Of a stretch of DNA of 6,230 bases, positions 1 to 5,382 are shown piece after piece (within the stretch, counting starts at the first letter, position 1; the number at the start of each line of letters is the position of its first letter). This stretch comes from an uncultured Bacillota bacterium (GTDB taxonomy: Bacteria > Bacillota > Dehalobacteriia > UBA7702): NCBI GenBank assembly GCA_902766525.1, contig CACXDX010000071.1, positions 1 to 6,230 of the forward strand, in the 5' to 3' direction. The translations under genes were made by a program, and so were the position numbers. The notes under the pieces were generated by a model, which ran no database searches, was not told the DNA's origin, and saw nothing but the letters and a program-made list of their open reading frames with translations.

Positions 1-1
1 C

Positions 2-652
2 CTCTACAGCATCGATCTCAAGGATACCCAGAGCGGCCTCAGAGGCTTTCACCGGGATATGCTCGACTGGATGCTCAGCGTCAACGGCGATCACTACGAT
101 TATGAGCTCAACATCCTGATCGAAGCCAAAAAGCAGGGCTATTCCTTTACCCTCGTGGACGTGGAGACGATCTATTACCGCGGCAACATCGACAGCCACT
201 ACCGGCCTCTCGCCGACTCGCTGCACATCGCCAAGATCATGGCCAAAGGAGTGCTCAGATATTTCGCCTCCTCACTGACGGCGACGGCGCTGGACCTGAC
301 GCTGTTCATCATCTTGACGAAGCTGATCTTCGCCGGTCTGCCCCTGTCTTCGCGCTTGCTTTTGGGGACGCTGATCGCCCGTATCTTCTCGTCGATGCTC
401 AATTACCTGATCAACCGCCGCCTCGTCTTTTCTCAGGATACCCGCTTTTATCCGACGATGTTCCGCTTTTACACCGTTTGGGTCTGCCAGCTCACCGTTT
501 CCTATCTGCTGGTTTTGACCTTCACCGCCTTAAGCGGCATCGACGAGGTCTTTATCAAGCTGATCGTCGACGCCTGTCTGGCTTTGATCAGCTATCAGGT
601 GCAGATGCGCTGGGTCTTTAAAGATCCCAATCACCGCATCAGGCAAAGCTGA
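2..652 (+). CDS. GT2-family glycosyltransferase fused to a GtrA-like membrane domain (5'-partial, C-terminal 216 residues)
   Basis: The frame is open to the window edge, so the ATG at 59 is internal and not the start. The first residues read DTQSGLRGF, the signature near the end of the catalytic domain of dolichyl-/polyprenyl-phosphate sugar synthase-like GT2 enzymes; this domain runs to about fragment residue 80. Four hydrophobic segments follow, at about fragment residues 84-109, 116-137, 156-177 and 182-201. They carry GtrA-type landmarks: NYLINRRLVF after the second and SYQVQMRWVF at the end. By family knowledge, the GT2 part transfers a sugar from a nucleotide donor to a polyprenyl-phosphate on the cytoplasmic face, and GtrA domains are thought to help move or use that lipid-linked sugar for surface glycan decoration. 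The sugar and acceptor cannot be read from this fragment. The gene ends in TGA, 40 nt before a strong terminator, so it belongs to a different transcription unit from rel. Unlike the downstream genes it uses TCA (about 270) and TTA (about 530) codons. Confidence 0.88.
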   Translation, partial: LYSIDLKDTQSGLRGFHRDMLDWMLSVNGDHYDYELNILIEAKKQGYSFTLVDVETIYYRGNIDSHYRPLADSLHIAKIMAKGVLRYFASSLTATALDLTLFIILTKLIFAGLPLSSRLLLGTLIARIFSSMLNYLINRRLVFSQDTRFYPTMFRFYTVWVCQLTVSYLLVLTFTALSGIDEVFIKLIVDACLALISYQVQMRWVFKDPNHRIRQS

Positions 653-691
653 AAAAGCGCTTTTCGGCGCTGTTCCGTACTTTTAAAGATC

Positions 692-730
692 AAGCTCTTT
701 CCTTCGCTAAAAGAGGAAAGAGCTTTTTTT
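692..730 (+). terminator. Rho-independent terminator after the glycosyltransferase gene
   Basis: A perfect 12-bp stem is formed by 692-703 (AAGCTCTTTCCT) and 714-725 (AGGAAAGAGCTT), around a 10-nt loop at 704-713. A run of seven T (724-730) follows at once. There is no A-run on the 5' side, so it should act on + strand transcription only. It lies 40 nt after the glycosyltransferase stop and just before the rel promoter, and so insulates the two units. Confidence 0.93.
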
Positions 731-751
731 ACGTTAATTTTGAAAAAACTA

Positions 752-780
752 TTCTCAAAGGCCTTTATTTATGGTATAAT
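752..780 (+). promoter_or_regulatory. Probable sigma-A promoter of the rel-dtd-MBL-hisS-aspS operon (extended -10)
   Basis: The -10 box is a consensus TATAAT at 775-780 preceded by TG at 772-773, giving an extended -10 (TGGTATAAT). With 17-bp spacing, the -35 is TTCTCA at 752-757, a 4/6 match to TTGACA. The sequence upstream (about 724-750) is very A/T-rich and could act as an UP element, though part of it is the T-tract of the preceding terminator. Transcription should start near 785-788, giving a leader of about 20 nt. This is the only convincing promoter I see for the five genes downstream. Confidence 0.82.
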
Positions 781-793
781 TTTAGATTATATT

Positions 794-800
794 GGGAGGA
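794..800 (+). promoter_or_regulatory. Ribosome binding site of rel
   Basis: GGGAGGA lies 7 nt before the ATG at 808. It fixes that ATG as the rel start and leaves only a few bases between the predicted transcription start and the Shine-Dalgarno, so there is no room for a structured leader. Confidence 0.85.
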
Positions 801-807
801 TAGGCCG

Positions 808-2982
808 ATGTGTGAGATCGCCGAACTGAACAGTTTAAAAGAGAAGATCTTACGCTACAACCCGGATTGCGACTGGGCGCTGATCTGCGACGCCTACCGC
901 TTCGCCGCCGAGGCTCACGCCGGGCAGAAGCGCCATTCCGGCGAGGACTACATCACCCATCCTCTCGCCGTCGCCGAGATCCTCACCGAGGTGGACGCCG
1001 ACGATAAGACCATCATCGCCGGGCTCCTTCACGACGTTGTGGAGGACACCGAATGTTCCGGCGAGGAGATCGAGGCCCGCTTCGGCAGGGACGTGGCCGT
1101 CCTCACCGAAGGCGTGACCAAACTCGGCAAGGTCAAGGGACGCACCAAGTCGGAACAGAAGATGGAGAACATCCGCAAGATGATCCTGGCCATGGCCACG
1201 GACATCCGCGTGATCATCGTCAAGCTCGCCGACAGACTCCACAATATGCGCACCCTGCAGTATCACAGCTCCGAAGCGAAACGGCGGGAGATCGCCGGGG
1301 AAACGCTGGATCTGTATACACCGCTGGCCAACCGCCTCGGGGTCTTTCAGTTTAAATGGGAACTGGAAGATCTCGCCCTGAAAACGCTGGAACCGCAGGT
1401 CTACCGCCGTCTTCTCCAGGAGCTGGCCTCGACCAGAAAGGCGCGGGAAGCCTATATCGATGAAGTCATCGGCCTTTTGGGCGCCAAGCTCAAAGAAAGC
1501 GGCATCGAATATAAGGAAATATACGGACGCACGAAGAATCTCTACAGCATCTACCGCAAAATGCTGCGCCAGCAGAAGGACCTCGATGAGATCTACGACG
1601 TCCTCGCCGTTCGCGTGATCGTCGACAGCGTCAGCGACTGCTACGGCGTTCTCGGCATCGTGCACAGCCTTTGGGTGCCGGTCCCCGGCCGCTTCAAGGA
1701 CTACATCGCCATGCCCAAGCAGAATATGTATCAGTCGATCCACACGACGATCATCAGCCCCAACGGCAAGCCCCTGGAAGTGCAGATCCGCACCGAGGAA
1801 ATGCACCACGTGGCCGAATACGGCATCGCCGCCCACTGGCAGTATAAGGAGGGCAAGACCAACGTCAAGCCCGACCGCAAGCTGAATTGGCTTAGACAGA
1901 TGCTGGATTGGCAAAACGAAGTCAAGGACGCCGATGAATTCATGGCGTCGATGAAATATGATCTCGTCGATCAGCTGGTCTATGTCTTTACCCCCAGAGG
2001 CGACATCTATGAGCTGCCCTACGGCTCGGTGCCCCTGGATTTCGCCTACCGCGTCCATACCGAAGTCGGCCACAAGGCCATCGGCGCCCGCTGCAACGGC
2101 AATATGGTCACCTTCGACTATGTGCTGCAGAACGGCGATATCATCGAGATCCTCACCTCCAAAAACGGCAAGCCCAGCCGGGACTGGCTGAAGATCGTGA
2201 AAACGCCTCAGGCCAGAAATAAGATCCGCGCCTGGTTCAGAAGGGAACAGCGGGAGGAAGGCGTGGCCCGCGGCAGGGAACTCTACGAACGGGAAGTCCG
2301 CTCCTACGGCGAGGATATGGCCGCCTATCTCAAAAGCGACGCCATTGCCGAGCTGGCGAAGCGCTTTCAATTCGCCAACACCGACAATTTCTTCCAGGCC
2401 ATCGGCGAAAACCATCTCACCGTCACCGCCGTGATCAACGGCATCAAGGATGAGATCAAATACGAAGAACCCGTCAGCGAACCGGTGATCCGGCCCTACG
2501 CCGAAAACAAGGGTCACCACGGCATCATCGTCAAAGGCGCCGACAACGTCAAGATCCGTTTCGGACGCTGCTGCAATCCGCTGCCCGGCGATCCCGTCAT
2601 CGGCTTCATTACCCGCGGCGCCGGCATCACCGTTCACCGCAAGGACTGCGTGAACGTTATCAAAGGCGAGGATCCCAAGCGCATGATCGCCGTGGAATGG
2701 GAAGACGCTTACGACACCAATTTCCAGGCCGAGATCAACATCGTCGCCGACGACCGCGACCGCCTCACCGCCGACGTGATGACCGCCATCAACGATACCA
2801 AAACGACGATCAACACCGTCTTCGCCCGGGTGATGAAGGACGGTACCGCCGTGATCAACGTTAAAATGGAAGTCAAAAACAACAGCCACTTTGACTATAT
2901 CTGCAAGAAGATCCGCCGCCTCAAGGGCATCCACGAAGTGAAGCGCGTGATCCACGCTTCGGACAACCACCGATCCGGATAA
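808..2982 (+). CDS. relA: Bifunctional (p)ppGpp synthetase / hydrolase (long RSH protein)
   Basis: A cytosolic, ribosome-associated stringent-response enzyme that transfers pyrophosphate from ATP to GDP/GTP and also hydrolyses (p)ppGpp. The 724-residue length is that of full-length RSH proteins, and all parts are present. The N-terminal HD hydrolase domain has His51, His75-Asp76 (LLHDVVEDT) and Asp142 (LADRLHNMRTL), so the hydrolase site looks intact. The synthetase domain (about 235-345) has RTKNLYSIYRKM, Asp264 in IYDVLAVRV, Tyr308 in NMYQSIHT and Glu324 in EVQIRT. Its RFKD motif (295-298) is of the RxKD type found in bifunctional Rel/SpoT rather than the ExDD type of synthetase-only RelA. 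A TGS domain (about 388-450), a helical region, a zinc-finger-like domain (Cys588, Cys589, His610, Cys614) and a C-terminal ACT domain (about 640-724) follow; family members use these to sense uncharged tRNA on the ribosome. First gene of the operon, with its own promoter. Many Bacillota genomes name it rel or relA. Confidence 0.97.
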   Translation: MCEIAELNSLKEKILRYNPDCDWALICDAYRFAAEAHAGQKRHSGEDYITHPLAVAEILTEVDADDKTIIAGLLHDVVEDTECSGEEIEARFGRDVAVLTEGVTKLGKVKGRTKSEQKMENIRKMILAMATDIRVIIVKLADRLHNMRTLQYHSSEAKRREIAGETLDLYTPLANRLGVFQFKWELEDLALKTLEPQVYRRLLQELASTRKAREAYIDEVIGLLGAKLKESGIEYKEIYGRTKNLYSIYRKMLRQQKDLDEIYDVLAVRVIVDSVSDCYGVLGIVHSLWVPVPGRFKDYIAMPKQNMYQSIHTTIISPNGKPLEVQIRTEEMHHVAEYGIAAHWQYKEGKTNVKPDRKLNWLRQMLDWQNEVKDADEFMASMKYDLVDQLVYVFTPRGDIYELPYGSVPLDFAYRVHTEVGHKAIGARCNGNMVTFDYVLQNGDIIEILTSKNGKPSRDWLKIVKTPQARNKIRAWFRREQREEGVARGRELYEREVRSYGEDMAAYLKSDAIAELAKRFQFANTDNFFQAIGENHLTVTAVINGIKDEIKYEEPVSEPVIRPYAENKGHHGIIVKGADNVKIRFGRCCNPLPGDPVIGFITRGAGITVHRKDCVNVIKGEDPKRMIAVEWEDAYDTNFQAEINIVADDRDRLTADVMTAINDTKTTINTVFARVMKDGTAVINVKMEVKNNSHFDYICKKIRRLKGIHEVKRVIHASDNHRSG

Positions 2983-3028
2983 TCTGAAACGCGGCGGCCG
3001 ATGAATCGATAAAAAGAAGGTTTTTGCG

Positions 3029-3472
3029 ATGAAAGTAGTGATCCAGCGGGTCCGCCACGCCGCCGTGAATTCCGAAGGCAAAGAAGCCGGCCGCATCGGC
3101 CCCGGGCTTTTGCTCTATATCGGCGTCGCCGACGGCGACGATGAGCGGGACGTCCGCTATATCGTCGATAAGATCCCCCGCCTGCGCATCTTCGAGGATG
3201 ACGCGGGCAAGATGAACCGCTCCCTTATCGATGTCGGCGGTTCGCTGCTGGCCGTATCCCAGTTTACCCTTTTGGCCGACTGCGGCCACGGCAGACGCCC
3301 CGGCTTTTCCGCCGCAGCCCCGCCCGAGGAGGCGAAAAAGCTCTACGATGAGCTCGTGGCGGAATGGCGGCGGCAGGGGATCGTTACCGAAACCGGCGTC
3401 TTTCAAACCGATATGGAGGTGACCTCGCTGAACGAGGGACCCGTTACCTTTATTTTGGAAAGCAGAAAGTGA
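3029..3472 (+). CDS. dtd: D-aminoacyl-tRNA deacylase (DTD)
   Basis: A 147-residue protein, the normal length for bacterial DTD, beginning MKVVIQRVRHAAV as the family does. DTD hydrolyses D-amino acids (and glycine misattached to tRNA-Ala) from tRNA in the cytosol, working as a homodimer. The two active-site signatures are visible: SQFT at residues 77-80 and the Gly-cisPro element in NEGPVT (Gly137-Pro138). The loop after SQFT reads CGHGRRPGF (85-93), where many homologues have something like TRKGRRPSF, so it is slightly divergent while keeping GRRP. The start is supported by AAGAAGG at 3014-3020, 8 nt before the ATG. It sits 46 nt after rel with no promoter or terminator between them, so co-transcription is likely. 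rel-dtd adjacency is common in Bacillota. Confidence 0.95.
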   Translation: MKVVIQRVRHAAVNSEGKEAGRIGPGLLLYIGVADGDDERDVRYIVDKIPRLRIFEDDAGKMNRSLIDVGGSLLAVSQFTLLADCGHGRRPGFSAAAPPEEAKKLYDELVAEWRRQGIVTETGVFQTDMEVTSLNEGPVTFILESRK

Positions 3473-3484
3473 GGAAAAAATCCG

Positions 3485-3509
3485 ATGGAAGTTTTACGCA
3501 TGGAAGTTT
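3485..3509 (+). repeat. 10-bp direct repeat containing two in-frame ATGs
   Basis: ATGGAAGTTT occurs at 3485-3494 and again at 3500-3509, offset by exactly five codons, so the protein begins with two MEV triplets. Only the first copy has a Shine-Dalgarno-like sequence at a usable distance. Confidence 0.6.
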
Positions 3510-4108
3510 CCCCTTTGATGACCAACTGTTATCTCGTTTGGGATGAAAACAGCGGCGACGGCATCGTCATCGATCCCGGCGGCAACGGCGACCGCATCAA
3601 TCGGGCCATCGACGCCAAGGGTATCCGCGTCGTCGCCGTCATCGATACCCACGGTCACTGGGACCACATCGGCGCCAACGGCGCGGTGAAGGAACATACC
3701 GGCGCGCCCCTCTTCATCCACGAGGATGACGCGGCCTATCTCGGCGATCCCTCCCTCAATATCAGCAATATGGTGGGGACGCAGGCGAAAGCCGCGCCCG
3801 CCGACGGTTATCTCAAAGAAGGGGACCGGGTGGTCTTCGGCAGCTGCGCTTTGACGGTGCTGCATACCCCGGGCCACACTCCCGGCGGCATCTCCCTTTA
3901 CGGTGAAAACGTGCTCTTCAGCGGTGATACCCTCTTTTTCCGCTCCGTCGGCCGAAGCGATCTGCCCGGCGGCGATTACCGCACCCTCATCGACAGCGTC
4001 AGGAACAAGATCTTTACTTTAGACGACAATACCGTCGTCTACACCGGCCACGGCATTCCCACCCGGGTCGGTGACGAAAAGAGCAACAACCCCTTTGTAC
4101 GGGTATAA
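3485..4108 (+). CDS. MBL-fold metallohydrolase, glyoxalase II-like (YcbL-type)
   Basis: A 207-residue single-domain cytosolic hydrolase with a complete metallo-beta-lactamase metal site. It shows THGHWDH (His56, His58, Asp60, His61), His131 in HTPGHTPGG, Asp148 in FSGDTLF and His189 in YTGHG. The C-terminal GDEKSNNPF matches the family ending, so two metal ions are expected. The separate C-terminal substrate domain of classical glutathione-using glyoxalase II is absent, so the thioester substrate is uncertain; small glyoxalase II-like proteins of this type are usually annotated only as MBL-fold hydrolases. The start at 3485 is supported by GTGAGG (3469-3474), which overlaps the dtd stop codon, and by N-terminal length against the family pattern ending in TNCYLV. 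A second in-frame ATG at 3500 is less likely. The gap after dtd is 12 nt and before hisS 11 nt. Confidence 0.93.
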   Translation: MEVLRMEVSPLMTNCYLVWDENSGDGIVIDPGGNGDRINRAIDAKGIRVVAVIDTHGHWDHIGANGAVKEHTGAPLFIHEDDAAYLGDPSLNISNMVGTQAKAAPADGYLKEGDRVVFGSCALTVLHTPGHTPGGISLYGENVLFSGDTLFFRSVGRSDLPGGDYRTLIDSVRNKIFTLDDNTVVYTGHGIPTRVGDEKSNNPFVRV

Positions 4109-4113
4109 GGAGG
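4106..4113 (+). promoter_or_regulatory. Strong ribosome binding site deciding the hisS GTG start
   Basis: TAAGGAGG is fully complementary to the anti-Shine-Dalgarno tail of 16S rRNA. Its first three bases are the stop codon of the MBL gene. A 6-nt spacer leads to GTG at 4120, which explains how a non-ATG start can be used efficiently. Confidence 0.88.
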
Positions 4114-4119
4114 ATCACC

Positions 4120-5382
4120 GTGATCACACGACCCAAAGGCACCAATGATTTTTTGCCGCCGACGACGGCCGGCTGGCAATATGTGGAAAATATCTTAAGA
4201 GAGATGGCCGCCGTGTACGGCTATCGCGAGATCCGCACACCGATCTTTGAAGCGACCGAGCTCTTTCAGCGCGGCGTCGGCGAGACGACGGATATCGTGA
4301 CCAAGGAAATGTATACTTTCAGCGACAAGGGCGGCCGCAGCATCACCCTGCGCCCGGAAGGCACGGCCTCGACGGCCAGAGCCTTCATCGAGCACAAGCT
4401 CCACGGCGGCACACTGCCGCTGAAGCTCTTCTACATGGGACCGATGTTCCGCTATGAGCGGCCTCAGAAGGGGCGCTTCCGTCAGTTCCATCAGTTCGGC
4501 ATCGAGGTCTTCGGCTCGAAGGAAGCCTCCGTTGACGGTGAGATCATCGCTTTTGCCATGGATTTTTACCGCCGTCTCGGGTTGACCGACCTCAAGGTGC
4601 GCCTGAACAGTGTCGGCTGCCCCGTCTGCCGCGCCGAGCATAAGCGGCGGCTGCAGGAATTTCTCCGCCCCCATCTTGAGGAGATGTGCGGCGACTGCAG
4701 GGAACGCTTTGAAAAGAATCCCCTGCGCATTTTCGACTGCAAGCAGGAAAAATGCCAAAGTCTGCTCGTCGGCGCGCCGACCGTAGCCGACTGTCTCTGC
4801 GAAGACTGCCGCGATCATTTTGAGCGGGTGAAAGCCTATCTGGATGAGGCGGATATCCCCTATGACCTCGATCCCTTCCTCGTGCGGGGTTTGGATTATT
4901 ATACGAAGACCGCCTTTGAGATCATTTTGAACGAGATCGGCGCCCAGAGCGCCATCTGCGGCGGCGGCCGCTACGACGGCCTCATCGCCGATATCGGCGG
5001 CAGCGATATGCCCGGCGTCGGCTTCGCCCTGGGCATGGAGCGGATCTTCGCCGCTCTGGAGACCGCCGGCGTCACACTCCCCGTTGAGGACAGCCTCGAC
5101 GTCTTCTTCGTCGCCTTGGGCGAAAGCGCCAAGACACACTGCTTCGCCTGGCTGGAAGCGCTGCGCAAAGAGGGGCTTCGCGCCGAAATGGATCATATGG
5201 GCAAGAGCTTCAAAGCCCAGATGAAAACCGCCGACAGAGAAAAGGCCGCCTTCGTTGTGATCTGCGGCGACAATGAACTGGAAAACAATGAAATCATCAT
5301 TAAGAATATGGCGGATCACGCTCAGGAAACCGTTTCGGCGGCAAGCGTGACCGAAACCATCGTCAGGAGGATCAAATCATGA
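4120..5382 (+). CDS. hisS: Histidine--tRNA ligase (HisRS)
   Basis: Class II aminoacyl-tRNA synthetase that charges tRNA-His with histidine using ATP, as a cytosolic dimer. The length of 420 residues is normal. In order, it shows the N-terminal RPKGTNDFLPP, motif 1 around REIRTPIFE (36-44), motif 2 FRYERPQKGRFRQFHQFG (110-127) and an insertion domain (about 165-235). The histidine-specific RGLDYYTKTAFEI (256-268), motif 3 GVGFALGMERI (299-309) and a C-terminal anticodon-binding domain (about 326-420) follow. The insertion is cysteine-rich: Cys167, 170, 190, 193, 207, 212, 225, 227 and 230. The start is GTG with a strong Shine-Dalgarno; no upstream start fits the family better. Only 11 nt separate it from the MBL gene, so there is no T-box leader of its own. 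The last codon, TCA, shares bases with the aspS start (ATGA overlap). Confidence 0.97.
   Translation: MITRPKGTNDFLPPTTAGWQYVENILREMAAVYGYREIRTPIFEATELFQRGVGETTDIVTKEMYTFSDKGGRSITLRPEGTASTARAFIEHKLHGGTLPLKLFYMGPMFRYERPQKGRFRQFHQFGIEVFGSKEASVDGEIIAFAMDFYRRLGLTDLKVRLNSVGCPVCRAEHKRRLQEFLRPHLEEMCGDCRERFEKNPLRIFDCKQEKCQSLLVGAPTVADCLCEDCRDHFERVKAYLDEADIPYDLDPFLVRGLDYYTKTAFEIILNEIGAQSAICGGGRYDGLIADIGGSDMPGVGFALGMERIFAALETAGVTLPVEDSLDVFFVALGESAKTHCFAWLEALRKEGLRAEMDHMGKSFKAQMKTADREKAAFVVICGDNELENNEIIIKNMADHAQETVSAASVTETIVRRIKS
5365..5370 (+). promoter_or_regulatory. Ribosome binding site of aspS inside the hisS 3' end
   Basis: AGGAGG, read in the hisS frame as the Arg416-Arg417 codons AGG AGG, lies 8 nt before the ATG at 5379. 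It fixes the aspS start at the ATGA junction, where the aspS ATG and the hisS TGA share two bases, a usual translational-coupling arrangement. Confidence 0.85.

Noticed and set aside
59..61. ATG as the start of the first gene
   Set aside because: The frame continues upstream to the window edge and encodes the conserved GT2 signature DTQSGLRGF before this ATG.
653..671. Palindrome AAAAGCGCTTTT (653-664) and a 5-bp hairpin AGCGC/GCGCT (656-660/667-671) just after the glycosyltransferase stop
   Set aside because: The palindrome has no loop and the hairpin is short with no T-run after it. The real terminator lies further on at 692-730.
685..700. Possible antiterminator stem AAAGA/TCTTT overlapping the terminator
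   Set aside because: Only 5 A/T-rich pairs, far weaker than the 12-bp terminator stem, and no ligand-binding leader is present.
3001..3012. Mini-frame ATG AAT CGA TAA in the rel-dtd gap
   Set aside because: Three codons with no Shine-Dalgarno at a suitable distance; most likely chance.
850..3096. A 748-codon open frame on the - strand opposite rel
   Set aside because: Its codons are in exact register with the rel codons, so a stop needs a TTA, CTA or TCA codon in rel, and rel has none after codon 15. It is low in recognisable motifs and is a codon-bias artefact.
2921..3877. Open frames on the - strand opposite dtd (2921-3406) and the MBL gene (3494-3877)
   Set aside because: Both are in register with the sense codons and arise from the same codon avoidance; neither shows a plausible protein.
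4195..5319. A 374-codon open frame on the - strand opposite hisS
   Set aside because: Same in-register effect: it ends exactly at the TTA codon 26 of hisS. No domain or family pattern is seen.
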